DNA of 64,000 nt, from NCBI RefSeq assembly GCF_036785885.1, contig NC_092320.1, forward strand, positions 16,865,557 to 16,929,556, written 5' to 3'. Origin of the DNA: Coffea arabica. Lineage: Eukaryota > Streptophyta > Magnoliopsida > Gentianales > Rubiaceae. Below the pieces are notes generated by a model. The model was not told the origin of the DNA and ran no database searches. It saw nothing but the letters and a program-made list of their open reading frames with translations. Both the position numbers and the translations under genes were made by a program. How positions within the stretch are numbered: the stretch's first letter is position 1; the number at the start of each line of letters is the position of its first letter. Below, one piece after another: positions 10,842 through 22,344 of this stretch.

Positions 10842-11823
10842 GAGATAATTTCAAAAACCTCCCTTGAGGTTTTTTCTAATCACACCTAACACCCCTCAAG
10901 TCTCTAAAATCACACTTAACACCCTTAGAATGACAACCTTTGTAACATAATAGCCCTTTTATGTAAAAATATATTAAAAAATATGTTTAGTAGAGGGACT
11001 ATAGTATTCTTCCAATTTTGCCCTTTTGTTAGTTGATTTTTAAATTTTAGAAGATTAAAATAAAAACAAATAGAACTACAATATTTACATAGAAATTGAA
11101 GGAGTGTAAGTACAATAACTGCTGAATTGTATCATTTTTGTTGATTCATATGACCATTATAAGATCTGTGCCAAAGTTTTTGATAGAAAGGAAAAAAAAA
11201 TTTTGAATACTGTTTGTTAACCAGTTTTTTCAAAAATTTTGTTTTTGATAATTGAAAACCATTATAGGTATATTTAATATGCATTTTTTCCATGATTTCA
11301 ATTGCATCCCAGCATTTTTTTCACCAAATGAATGATTTTAACATATTTTTCCCTCACCTCTTACTGATTAAACTACATAACAAGATAAAATCGTAGTTAA
11401 AAAAAGATAGATTTTCTATGTTTAGATTATCTAAGTACCTCAAAACCTATCTTCTGTTGCATATGCAAAAAAAATAGAGCCCAAATTTTATGGCATTTTT
11501 GTTACTTTATTTTTACATAATCGAACATAAATGTTTTTTCCTTTTTCTTGCCTTTTCTTGCATAAGAAATATGAAAAGGCAAAAAGGAATCAACTTGTTT
11601 TTATTTTCATCTTCTAGTTTTCAAAAATCAACTTGCAAAAGGGCGAATGTGGAAGAATATTATAGTCTCTCTCTTAAATACATTTTTAATACTATTTTTA
11701 CCTAAACGGGTTGATATGCTACAAAAGTTGTCATTCTAAGGGTGCTAAGTGTGATTTCAAAAACTTTAGGGGTGCTAGGTGTGATTAGGAAAAACCTCAA
11801 GGAAGGTTTCTGAAATTATCCCG
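10842..11823. mobile_element. Long-TIR MITE, 982 bp, TSD TTATATAA
   Basis: Target duplication TTATATAA lies at 10834-10841 and 11824-11831. Terminal inverted repeats of about 110 bp begin GATAATTTCAAAAACCTCCC at the left and GATAATTTCAGAAACCTTCC (reverse complement) at the right; both run through CCTAATCACACCTA and the AACACCCTTAGAATGACAAC region. An open frame for 71 residues at 11490-11705 is preserved in every copy but is lysine/phenylalanine/serine-rich low complexity with no recognised domain, and I do not call it a gene. The 8-bp target and long TIRs fit a hAT- or Mutator-type non-autonomous element. Present in all four DUF642-NAC intervals, so it predates the duplications. Confidence 0.85.
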
Positions 11824-11831
11824 TTATATAA

Positions 11832-12537
11832 TTTGAGCTATGATTTGATGTGTCTGTTATTAGGATTATATAATCTGAAATATGATTTGATGTATTCATG
11901 TGTGTATGTATGTGTGTTTTTAAACGATTTATTCGTTGGATCCTGATTTTGAAAACTTGAATTTAGTATTTGGGTTGCTAGTCATTTTCTTTTTTCATTG
12001 GAAGGGAGAACATACTAAATTAATGTAACCACCAAACCATCAATCGATAATCCATTCAGTCTATCCGTCATAGAGTTTTGTTTTAAAAGCGCAATCTGTC
12101 CTGATGACCTACCAATTCTTTTGACCGCTCATGGTTATGAAAAAATTTTTAACTAATTACAAATTATTTATTTTTAACTAAAGACTAGCATATGTGAAAA
12201 TAATTTATAAGTAAGTTGTTTTGAAGGCTTGTAATTAATATAGCTAACCATAGGATGTGGAAGTGTTCATGTTTGAAAGGAAGAAGAAAAATCGCAAATA
12301 TACACTACACATAGACCATAAGGAAAAAACTCAACATATACATAAGTGAAAATTAAGTAAGTAAAGAAACAAGCATGGATTGTTGCCCATATCAATCAAG
12401 ACGAAATTAGTAATTAAAACCTGCTAAAATCCTTGTCCTTGTTTATACATTGCATACAACAACACCACTACTGTAATCAAAATATGTATGATACTTCTAC
12501 TTATTGCCTGAATTCTCACCATCAATTTTGAGAGAGG
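11832..12537. other. NAC 3' flank
   Basis: Intergenic DNA between the MITE and the NAC stop codon; no gene seen. It differs from the 60122-60827 copy by as little as one base that I found (the A/T run near 12140). Confidence 0.55.
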
Positions 12538-12704
12538 TCATATTGACACATAACCACCAGCACAACCATTTTGCCATGCTAAGTTGGACAAATCAGTACC
12601 ACCAATAGCATACTTCCAAACATCCTCCATATTGAAATCAGAGGGGATCATGGTACCCCCTGATAAATGGACCGGTTCCATACTCAAATTAGAGGGCATC
12701 ATGG
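12538..12704 (-). pseudogene. NAC gene remnant: C-terminal end of exon 3 only
   Basis: It matches the last 55 codons of the intact NAC genes, including the ending DVWKYAIGGTDL...GGYVSI and the stop. At 12705 the match stops abruptly and retroelement DNA begins. Exon 1, exon 2 and the first two thirds of exon 3 are missing, so no DNA-binding domain remains. Intact counterparts are at 24663-25202, 46257-46796 and 60828-61367. Confidence 0.92.
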
Positions 12705-12869
12705 GAGAAAGTGATTTGGTGAAGGTTATTTGAAGACTAAATGGTGAAAAGTGGTGTTTTAGTGAGTGGTGTGTGTTTGAGGTGTTAGTATGTGAGTTGG
12801 GTTGAAGAAGAAGGGAGAAAAATTGTGAGAAATCCGTGAAACGGATTCATCTTACGCTGGTTACTGTTC

Positions 12870-13145
12870 ACAATCCGGCCAGAAATTGGAGGGATTCGTG
12901 GAGGGATTGCTGGAGGGATTCTGGGCAGAAATTTTTTTTTTTTTTAATTTTTACTGTTGCATATCCGGCCAGTTTCTGGCCGGATTCTTGGCCGGATTTG
13001 CTACAGTGGATTTTTTTTTTTTTTTACAATCCGGCCAGTTTTTGGCCGGATTTTCGGCCGGATTCTGTCTAGAATGCTCGAAAAAATTTTCTTTTCTCCC
13101 CTGACTATCCGGCCTTCAATCCGGCCAACATTTGGCCGGATTTGC
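12870..13145. repeat. Cluster of AATCCGGCC / GGCCGGATT inverted motifs
   Basis: At least six half-sites AATCCGGCC or GGCCGGATT lie in facing orientation with short spacers (about 12963-12999, 13029-13062 and 13106-13142), capable of forming hairpins. Overlapping open frames here on both strands are a by-product of the repeat. Similar clusters lie at 16684-16733 and 35233-35291. Confidence 0.75.
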
Positions 13146-13983
13146 TGCAGAAAAAGCTGTTTTCTGCAGTTTTTCCTCCAAATTTGCTTGGCCAACCTTC
13201 CACATTCAACCTACTTCATGTTCTTTGAATAAAATTCAAATTTAACATGATCATGCATGAATATAACTTAAACATGAAACACCTTACATGCATGAAATGC
13301 AGCAATTGAACATGAAAACTCCCTTTTTGCCTTAATATAAACACCTTTGCAATTGAAATCATTTGCATGAACCCTTGTCATTGCCACCTACAAAACACAC
13401 AAAAACATTAATCGAACAACTAAAACTTACTAAAAACAAGCCAACATGAAGAAAAGTGGAGTTGAAAAGTGATCCAAGCCTTCGTTTTTAAAAGGATCCG
13501 AGGTCGTTTTTGAAAGGATCCGAGGTCGGATCATTGTGAGTGAGCTCGGATCAAGAAGTTCGAATTTTTTTCTGATTGCAGAAGTGGATCCGAGCTCGGA
13601 TCCATTGAATCTGCACTTATTGCAGAATTTTTGCAATTTTCAGTTTGACCTCAATTTTTCAAAATACACCCTAGATCATTTCTATGTCAAAATAAACCAT
13701 TCACGCACATGTAAAATGATCTAAACATGCATTCTAAACCTCTTTAATGCCACAAAAACCACAATTACTGAATTTGAGGTATTGAGATCTTTGATCAAAC
13801 TTCGCTCTTTTCACCTCATTTGGTCACTTTTCCAAAACCTACAAATGAAAAACAACAAAATTACTCAAACTTATACTTTAAACATAAAATCACTCCAAAG
13901 TAACACCAACTTAAATAAGCATTGGGTTGCCTCCCAATAAGCGCTTCTTTAAAGTCAATAGCTTGACTATATCACCTCATTTT

Positions 13984-15324
13984 TCAAGGAGGCTTAGTTA
14001 ACGAATAATCCACCATTTTTGGTCGTGGTGGATCATTAAATGGTGACTTTATAGCCAAAGCCACATAATCTAATGATGTGAGAAATGAAAGTGACTTACC
14101 TATCCCAAGTGTTTCATAGATATTACCATGAATATGCACCACTTGAGAACTTACCAAAGGAAATGTCATGAGAGTATCTTGAGCAGGAATACCTTTAGAA
14201 CCTATACTTTCAATGCACTCCTCAAGAGGGGTGAAAAATGAGTCATTAAAACTCACCTCTTGAGGTTCAAAGTTAGTTCCAAAGATATTGAGAGTGTTTG
14301 GATATCAAAATTATTCCAAAAAATATTTCGCTTGCATCACAAACACATTTCCCAATCTACCTTTTTATATTTCCAACTACCTTTTTACCTCACATACATC
14401 ATATCACAAAAAGTGTTACAGTAATTATTCTAAATAATATTTCAAAAAATACACTATCCAAACAAACCCATTATCATGTGAAATGGATATTTGCTCATTA
14501 AAACACTCTTGAGATTCATCATTTTCATCAAAATGCAATCCATTTTCACATACAACATTTCCACCATTCATGCTAGGATCATTTTGCAAATTATTAGAAG
14601 AAATAACTTCACACAATACATTTAATTGCTCATGTATATCACCAAAGTGAGAAGCTAATTCATCTAACCTTTCCTCAATCCTATCACAACGGTCAGAGGT
14701 TGCATTTGCTAGCTTTTTTATGGCTAAATCAAATTGATTAGAAAAATTTTCTACAGCTAGCTCCCAAGATGCATTAGAATCATTGGCTAATGGTTCATTT
14801 TCTAACTCCCAAGGTAGAGGTGTATTAGCTAACTTCTCTATTGCCAACTCCCAAGATGGTTTTGATTCATATTGGACACTTTCAGGTTGGTAATCATAAA
14901 AACATGAATTATCACTATAAGTACATTGATTATTCCAACCATAAGCAGGAGAATTGCTCCAATTAGCACTATATTGATCAAAACAAGGATTGTAATGCTC
15001 TAATTCATCATAATAATCCACATTTTGTGCTTGCATACATGTATTAGTAGCATGATAACCTCCACACAAGTCACAAATCACATGATAAGAATTAAAAGCA
15101 TTAGCATTCCTCCCTTGCTCAATTTCATGCATAATTGCGTCCATTTGAACTTGCAACATCATAACATCAAATTTAGCCTTTAAGCACCTTAAACCATCTT
15201 CAAAAGACATACATTCAGTAAATTCTTGGTTACCTCTATTGAAGGAGCTTTGCACTTGGTAACCATCCATTTCCAATCTTCCACTTCTCAAGCATTGTCC
15301 TCCAAATTGACCTACCCTTCTCAT
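13984..15324 (-). pseudogene. Gag-like ORF of LTR element, disrupted by a MITE
   Basis: The frame opens at ATG 15324 and runs to the MITE at 14470; the rest (14289 to 13984) resumes beyond it and ends SLTKPP. It contains a zinc-knuckle-like motif CDLCGGYHATNTC (CX2CX3HX4C), followed by the Asn/Tyr/Trp-rich stretch typical of plant Ty3 gag nucleocapsid regions. Next come four imperfect WELAxEKLAN-type repeats and an acidic tail. The capsid portion expected upstream of the zinc knuckle is largely missing. The 181-bp MITE shifts the frame, so the full protein cannot be made. Confidence 0.75.
14290..14470. mobile_element. MITE inside the gag-like ORF, 181 bp
   Basis: Comparison with the uninterrupted gag at about 36320 shows the insertion exactly. 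The ends are inverted: GAGTGTTTGGATAT at the left, and GGGTTTGTTTGGATAG for the right end in reverse complement. The right flank is TTA and the left flank ATTG, consistent with a TTA target duplication with one later change. This fits a Tourist/PIF-Harbinger-type MITE. Confidence 0.75.
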
Positions 15325-15508
15325 TACCTAAAATTGCTTTTAAACAACCTCAAAAGCAAAATTAGTAAGAAAATTAGGTAATGAAACACATACACATAAA
15401 AAACACTAAAATAACAGAAAATAACATTCATATTATAACTAATATTATGTCTAAACTAATAAAGTTACTCTTCACACCGATATTGCCAAATCTTCGGCGC
15501 CAAAAACT

Positions 15509-17390
15509 TGACGGGTATTTTACATACGTGCAAGCTAAAAAATACCGAATTACACCCGTTCACTGCAAGTATACAGATCAACTAGTAGTTTAGGGTATAT
15601 ATCGGGTCGATCCCACAAGGAAGAGTGAACAATTACCGGTATTACTAAAGTTCTCTATTATTTAGACTATCAATAAATTATAACAAATTAAAACCTATTG
15701 AAATTATACAAGAAAATAGCATATGAAAGCTCCTTAGGTTGTGGTATCCCTAACTACTCATGCAAGTGCTATATTTGGATCATTGAGTACTACATCTAGG
15801 CTAATTATAGTGTAATTTCCTTAAACATGTGAAACCTACTTTCGTAGTGAATCAACTATACTCATAACTAATCCATACCTATTTTCATGGTTATGAAATT
15901 AGCTACAAGTTCATTTCTTTAATGAAATTACATGAAATGAATCACTAAAAATTACATAAGTGCACCTCTACTTTCGTGAGTGTACTCCCTAAGTCCCTAT
16001 GTTTAGCACCTCTTGAACTAGTGTTAAATCTCAATTTTCATTGCAGAAACAACACCTTAGATAACCACAATCAATGGTACCAGATTAATCATGATTTAAA
16101 GAGCCAAAGTGCTAAATAACTTGCTTAAATAATAGCAGTCAAATAACCAAATAATAAACACTAACAATTATAGAAAGTTCAACCAAACCCAAGGCTTAAA
16201 CTTTAGATACACATAATGAACACAAAATCCAGAACTTGTATATTAACTAAACTTGGAATCAAATACAAAAGATAAAGAGTTTGGAAGGAATACAACCCTT
16301 GTCACATGAGCTTTCTTCCTTGCCTTCTTCATCCTCCATCTTCATCCTAATCTAGATAATAAACAAGAATGGAAAAGCTACACTACTCTATACTAAGCTA
16401 AACTAACACTAGGAAGATGAAAGAGCTACATTTCTGCAGCTTCAAGCTTTCTCCCGTAGCTCACTCTATATTTTTCTGCTATGGACTCCAATCTCTGCTA
16501 TCTACTCCAATCTCTTCCTATCTTTGCAATCAATTTGGCTATTTTATGATGAAAGGTGGTCAAGAAAATGAGGCCTATACCACCCTTTTACAGCTGGAAA
16601 TGTTTCTCACATGTGTAGCATCACATGTGAGTTGGTGGAGGTGAAATTGAGTTTTCCGCGTAAAAAGCAGCCTTCTCTGACCACAATCCGGCCAGGAATC
16701 CGGCCACAAATCCGGCCAAATTCAGGCCGGATTGCTACAGTAAATCTGGGCTGCTACAGTGATCCGAGCTGCTACAGTACCTCGGATCCACTAACCCAGA
16801 AACAGCCGAGGGTTCGGATGAATAGTGGATCCGAGTGTGGATCACTTGCTCTGTTTTTGGCCCAACTTCAACTGATCTTTTCTTGATGTTAGAGGCTGAA
16901 ACAGCTCATGTCTAAAACACGAAAGTTGTAGCCTTATGCGTTATTATTCCAATGCATCAAGAATCACCTCATTTGGATCTGTGTAGGCTGAGATATGATG
17001 GAAATACCCTTGCCTGCTCCATGCCTTGTTCCAGCTTCGACCATTAGAAATTTGCTATTGTAATTCAGCTTTTTGACTTTGAAAACCTTCAAACTGGATT
17101 CAGATGTCTTCACCAAAGTTGTAGATCTATCTCCTATCTTCAAATTGGTTCAAGAACCATCTCAATCCGATCGCTGTAACTCAAGTTATAGCCGAAATAC
17201 GAAAATGTGTCAAAACTGTCAAAAATACACAAAATCCCACTAAAAAGTGATAAAAACCTCATTTAATCACTTAAAAGCATTTTTCACCAATCATAGCCAA
17301 AATGATTCATTTTCTTTCGATAATATAACCAAAGTGACTAAAAATAATATAAAATATCATACAATTATTACGTAAATTAGTCACTTATCA
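15509..17390 (-). repeat. 5' LTR of the truncated element, 1882 bp
   Basis: It starts TGACGGGT and ends CACTTATCA on the plus strand, so the TG...CA ends are intact; in minus sense it reads TGATAAGTGAC...ACCCGTCA. It contains the GGGTCGATCCCACAAGG motif near its 3' end and clusters of AATCCGGCC and GGATCCGAG motifs at 16684-16840. Related LTRs are at 28534-30222, 30333-32828 and 36498-38299. Confidence 0.88.
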
Positions 17391-18260
17391 GGGTCGATCC
17401 CACAGGGAAGAGTGAACAATTACCGGTATTACTAAAGCTTCTCTATTATTTAGACTATCAACGAATTATAGCAAATTTAAACTACTGAAATTATACAAGA
17501 ATAACAAATAAAAGCTCCTTAGGTTGTGGTATCCCTAACTACTCATGCAAGTGCTATATTTGGATCATTGAATACTACATCTAGGCTAATTATGGTGTAA
17601 TTTCCTTATGCATGTGAAACCTACTTTCGTAGTGAATCAACTATACTCATAACTAATCCATACCTATTTTCATGGTTATGAAATTAGCTACAAGTTCATT
17701 TCTTCAATGAAATTACATGATATGAATCACTAAAAACCACATAAGTGCACCTCTACTTTCGTGAATGTACTCCCTATGTTTAGCACTTCTTGAACTAGTG
17801 TTAAATCTCAATTTTCATTGCAGAAACAACACCTTAGATAATCACAATTAATGGTACCAGATTAATCATGATTTAAAGAGCCAAAGTGCTAAATAACTTG
17901 CTCAAATCATAGCAATCAAATAACCAAATAATAAACACTAACAATTATAGAAAGTTCAACCAAACCCAAGGTATAAACTTTAAAAACACATATTACACAC
18001 AAAATCCAGAACTTGTATATTAACTAAACTTGGAATCAAATACAAAAGATAAAGAGTTTGGAAGGAATACAACCCTTGTCACATGAGCTTTCTTCCTTGC
18101 CTTCTTCATCCTCCATCTTCATCCTAATCTAGATAATAAACAAGAATGGATGAACTATACTACTCTATACTAAGCTAAACTAATACAAGGAAGATGAAAG
18201 AGCTACATTTCTGCAGACTCCAAGCTTCTCCCGTATGTCTCTCTATATCTTACTCTATCA
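17391..18260 (-). repeat. Partial LTR fragment abutting the 5' LTR
   Basis: It starts abruptly at GGGTCGATCCCACAGGG, which corresponds to internal LTR position 15604, and follows the LTR closely until about 18260. It is probably an older LTR into which the element at 12705-17390 inserted; the matching target duplication would lie in the deleted part. Confidence 0.7.
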
Positions 18261-19941
18261 TCCCTTTTCTCCACCCCAGCTCGTTACCACCTGTCAATTG
18301 TTGGCAGGTGGAGGTATTGCGATTCCTGCCTTAATTTGTCTTATTCTGAACCCTAAATTGCGAAAATTTTGCACCTTTGCTTGGGCTTCTTGTTGGAAAA
18401 CAGCGGGCAGTAATTTTGGGCATTTTCTGGTCTAATTTTGGGTAGAGTTGAGTTAAACTGCTGCGATATTTGGGGTACTTTGGGAGTTAGTTGACCATTG
18501 CTTCTGGCTTTAATTTCCGTTCATTTTTGGCGCTGTTTGGGTGTTCGAATCTATTTTGTGCACTGGATTGGTTATTTGCTTTAATTTCTCCCTATGCACT
18601 CACCAGTGGTACTGGTGACGGTAGTTGTTTAATATCTGATAATCCTGTGTTCTGGATTGCCTAATTAAGCGAGTTGTGCCTATTGGGCGTTTTTGGTTGA
18701 GTCGTTCCAGTCCACCCTGAGTTTGAGTTTCTTTATAGCTAATAGCAGGGGTGATTTAGGCATATTCTGGGGGTGCTTTTTGGACAGAATTGGGTTTAAT
18801 TGCTGCCATAGTGGGGGTATTTTCTGTTATTTATTGAATTATTGGCCGCTTGATTATTTTTCCCTGTGACTCACCAGTGGTACTGGTTGATTAATTTTCC
18901 AGTTTAAGTTCTTGCGGTTGAGTTGCTGCCGTTGAATTTAATTCTTTCCTGTCTGTGCACCAGTGGTACTGGTTGCAGTGTTGCTTTCCATTTCTTAATC
19001 CTCTGTACTGGCCTGCCTATTTGATTCTTGGGTTTTGGTGCCTGAACTGTTCTCGAATTCTAACCATTGGTTGTTGCCATTGCCTGTTGCTTGGCCCAAT
19101 TGCTAAGTTTTGATCGTTTGAGTTGTGCAATTTCTTGTCCAATTGGAGCCATTTGGACAGATTTTGGGTGGGCAAGTTTTGCCGCTCTCTGTTGATCTTT
19201 GGGAGGCATTTCTGACCGTATTCTACGTATTCAAATTGGTTGAATTCACTGCTTTGTTAAGGTTATTTTTGGTATCACTTGGGTTCTACTTGGCTGATTT
19301 CTGTCTTGCGTCCCTTGAAGTGCCTTTGGTTGGGTATTTTCTGCATTTGTTTGTTGAATTGGAAGGCTACTGTGCCACTTCCATTGCTTATTGCTGTTGG
19401 TGGCGTCTAATTGACTTGCTGGGAGTATTTTACCTATTGATTTCAATTGCTAAATCTTTAGAGCATTTGTTGCGATTTTGGACTGCCTGCATTTGACCCA
19501 ATTGGGGCCACCCGTGAGTATTGATTGAAATTGCTGTATTGTTGGGATATTTGTCTTGTCTCCGGGTGCCTGGGTTGTGCATTTTGTTGATTGGGTTGTC
19601 TACTAGGGAGGCACCGGTGGCTATTAAATTATTATTGCTTTGAATTTGCTGTTTACATTACCTGTGGGCAATTTTTGTCTCTTGTTGATTGAAATGACAT
19701 TTGGAGAAAATGGTAAGACCCGAGCCCTCTTCTTCTGCGCCTCCCCCATCGATGGCCTCTGATGTAAGTCGCACCACTTGCGGGCTCAGATTCACAACGT
19801 AGATGAGCGAGTGACGAACATCACCCGCCAAGTGGCAAGGATATCTCAGAACTCGGCTTCCCCCCACTGTTCCCTCCTATCCCTTAGCTGTTCAACAGGG
19901 AAGTTTCATTGTTCTCTTCGCTTTCATTACTTTATTACCTC

Positions 19942-19977
19942 CATTGAGGACAATGTAGGATTTAGGTGTGGGGGGAG
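19942..19977 (+). other. Internal AGGA-loop hairpin plus polypurine-like tract
   Basis: CATTG-AGGA-CAATG is followed by TTTAGGTGTGGGGGG. It is the same layout as the tract next to the LTR at 20891, about 950 bp downstream, and as the pair in the other family at 32829 and 33934. Confidence 0.75.
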
Positions 19978-20376
19978 CAGTTATGGTGCTAGTGTCTTTC
20001 ATTTTTTTTTTCTTTCTTTTTAGTGATTGGCTCGTAAGTGCATGCCAAGGTTTGATGTTGGATTATTGCCTCTATTTCTACTCTTGCCAAGTTTTAATAA
20101 TAAAAGGGTATCAAGTTCATGTGGTTGAATCCAAGAATATCTCTTTGGTGAATATCGATGATTGTTTTACTCTTATAATTTTTGGTTAACTTTCCTAGGC
20201 ATAGGGAATGATTATTGGCATTTTCATGTGAATTGGTCCGGTTATTAACTTTAGTTCTCCATGTTTGAAAATGAGGCTAGCTGATGCAAGTTTTCTTTTG
20301 GTTTTTGTGTTATATTGAGTTTTTGTGATTTTTAGCTATGAATAAACTTGACTGTACTCCGCTAGTATTTACTACC

Positions 20377-20525
20377 GAGTAACCGGGGATTTTCACCAAA
20401 AGTGTTGATTCTCGCGTCAAAAAGTAGTAATTGCTATGAGTACGTGGTCACGTGGCAATAGAAGCTGAGTAACCGGGCTCCTTCATCTGGCCAATGTTGG
20501 AGTTCGCGTCAAAAGGCTCTAATGG
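20377..20525 (+). repeat. Doubled GAGTAACCGGG / TTCGCGTCAAAAG module
   Basis: First unit: GAGTAACCGGGG at 20377-20388 and CTCGCGTCAAAAAG at about 20411-20424. Second unit: GAGTAACCGGG at 20467-20477 and TTCGCGTCAAAAGG at 20513-20526. A purine-rich run follows (20549-20610). The same doubled module, then a purine-rich run, occurs between the two hairpins of the minus-strand element (33187-33416). Confidence 0.75.
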
Positions 20526-20890
20526 CTAGCGACTAAGTCTTTTGTTACTATTCAAAAAAAAAGAAAAAAAAAAGAGAAAAGTAGAAAAAAATGTGAAAAA
20601 AAAAGTGAAGGTTGTGTTAGTGTGTAATAAAAGTCAGCTTGCCGAATTATGGATTTAATGTTGAGATTTTGGTTAATAGTTGGACCATTTGCTGATAAAT
20701 GTTATGTGTTATTCCTTTTTCTTAGATTAGTTAACCTGAAATTGGAGAAATTTGTGGTTTAGAAGCTAACCGGAGTGATGTTTCTTGGATCTTGATCACC
20801 CATGCTTGATATATATTTTTCTTGGTATCTTGGCAAATTGTTGGATAGAGCAATAGCCATTGTCAAATATTAGTACTTGTTTGCTGTTCT

Positions 20891-20929
20891 CATGCTTGAG
20901 GACAAGCATGGTTTAGGTGTGGGGGAAAT
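20891..20929 (+). other. 3' polypurine tract with upstream AGGA-loop hairpin
   Basis: CATGCTTG-AGGA-CAAGCATG is a perfect 8-bp stem with a four-base loop. It is followed by GTTTAGGTGTGGGGGAAAT, directly next to the LTR start TGATAGG. In LTR elements this polypurine tract primes plus-strand DNA synthesis; the role of the hairpin is unknown to me. Confidence 0.8.
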
Positions 20930-22344
20930 TGATAGGTTGCGATTTTATCATTTATTTTATTATTAATTTCTCCTATTACCTGACCCAATCTGGATTAATT
21001 GTGGAATTCTACTCACTTTTAGTATTTTACATATATTTCAGGGAGTAGAACGAAAATATAATAACAGGTGCTAATTTGGCAGAAAAAGAGTTCAGATGAT
21101 AGAGATTGTCCTAGGGGCATTTTTTGGAACAACAAAACATGAGCCCTTGTTGGGCAAATTGGGCCGAAGTCTTCATTTTTCCGCACAGGAGCCGCCGCAA
21201 GGGGCACTACTTTATATAGGACAATTGCGCAGGAGAAAAGGGGTCTTCTTCCCCCTGGGGGAGCCGTCGCACAGAGGGAGCTGGCTTCCTTCTTAGTTTC
21301 TTCCATTTTTATAGTTTAGCTTTTCCTTTGACCGTTTGGTCTCCTTCGTCTTGTAGTGGAGAGCTTTTGACTTTTCCTTGGAATATTTTGTGGCTACCTC
21401 TACGTGAGTCAGGAGCACTGAAGACTAAATCATCCATTGTTACTTTACTTTGCTTTATTCCTTCGAGTGAATTGCATTTCCCAATTTCGGAGTTGATGGC
21501 CGCGACTCTTGTTACAATTTTGTGTGGATTTTGTTCATCAATTATGAACTAATTTCCTCACTCTAGTCAAGGAACAACGAAGGCTCTGGGTCGTCTAAAA
21601 TTTGTGAAATCGATTTAATTTTATCTTTTTCTTTCATTTATTGGTATCCGCATATTTCTTGGTTGCTATGCTTATGGTTATTTAATTAATTGATTGTCTT
21701 GGATCCAGATAATTAGTTGATTGGATAATCTATTGTCAATTAGGGCATTAAATCCGTAATTGTTTAATTGCTCTAAAATAGTGGCAACTGGCATGATTAG
21801 GTTTGTGTCAGGGAAATACGCGGGCTAATCTAAAATAACCCTGGTAGTGCGTTATTTGATTAGAATAGGGCTCCTCTAATATGTAAGGCAATTGGGGAAT
21901 TAAATCTTATGGGCGTACCTAGGATTATTTCTCAATTAGAGCAGTGATTAACGGGCGTACCTTGATCACCGACACAGTAAGGAGGGGTTGACTGCCATCG
22001 CTTGTTTGGTAGTTATAACCTATTTATTAATAAATAATTGGAATTGCCTTTGCTTATCGATGATCAATTAGGTGAACCATTGCTGAAGTTATTCCTTGGC
22101 TAGATCCTTAATTATCACTCATTAGATTTTATTAATTTGTTATTTAATTTTTAGTAGTTTCTTAGATTTTATTTGAATTTATTTGATTGTCACTGTCTGC
22201 ACAAAAACACCCCCTTGTCACTGTGAACTTGAAAAGAAACAATTACTCCCAGTCCCTGTGGATTCGACCCTACTCACCACTATCTACAGAAATTATTTTT
22301 AGTTTGAGCAGGTATTTATTATTGCACAGGCTGACGACCTGTCA
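20930..22344 (+). repeat. 3' LTR of the plus-strand element, 1415 bp
   Basis: It starts TGATAGGTTGCG just after the polypurine tract and ends GACGACCTGTCA, where DUF642-derived DNA begins at 22345. The sequence differs from the 15509-type LTRs, so it is another family, yet it shares CCCTGTGGATTCGACCC (about 22254-22270) near its 3' end. The 5' LTR is not in the window. Confidence 0.82.

Larger units (their letters stand above)
12705..17390 (-). mobile_element. Truncated non-autonomous Ty3-type LTR element: internal region plus 5' LTR
   Basis: Minus-strand order is 5' LTR (17390 to 15509), primer-binding region (about 15492-15508), gag-like ORF (15324 to 13984, broken by a MITE), the post-ORF signature GGGAGGCAACCCAA (about 13924-13938 on the minus strand), then non-coding DNA. 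That DNA resembles 35040-35300 of the complete element. The 3' end and 3' LTR are lost at the junction with the NAC remnant. The primer-binding site TGGCGCCG matches the 3' end of plant tRNA-Asp for 8 bases only. Reverse transcriptase, RNase H and integrase are absent. The architecture matches the gag-only 'TR-GAG' class known from plants. Confidence 0.8.
18261..20929 (+). mobile_element. 3' internal region of a second, plus-strand LTR element; no coding capacity seen
   Basis: It lies directly upstream of a 3' LTR with a polypurine tract, so it is the 3' part of an element whose 5' half is deleted. The segment 18460-19650 is a degenerate repeat containing three copies of the palindrome ACCAGTGGTACTGGT (18602, 18873, 18959). 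A short, frame-broken stretch at 19709-19860 may be a coding remnant (AQIHNVDERVTNITRQVARI in one frame). From 19942 on it carries the hairpin and polypurine modules listed separately. No reverse transcriptase, protease or integrase motifs were found. Confidence 0.6.

Noticed and set aside
12836..13232. Overlapping frames in several phases rich in SGQFLAGF and RPxFGRI repeats
   Set aside because: Translation of the AATCCGGCC repeat cluster in every frame; open by composition, not coding.
13494..13603. CRISPR-like regular repeats
   Set aside because: Palindromic motifs of irregular spacing in plant LTR elements; no leader, cas genes or uniform spacers.
15492..15508. Confident tRNA-Asp primer-binding site
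   Set aside because: Only TGGCGCCG matches; the following bases do not continue the tRNA complement, so I give it as a weak match only.
19125..19496. 123-residue hydrophobic plus-strand frame
   Set aside because: Leu/Phe-rich by T-rich composition within a retroelement interior; no motif and no homologous support in the window.
21019..21306. 95-residue minus-strand frame inside the 3' LTR
   Set aside because: Lies inside the LTR, has no domain and overlaps other open phases.
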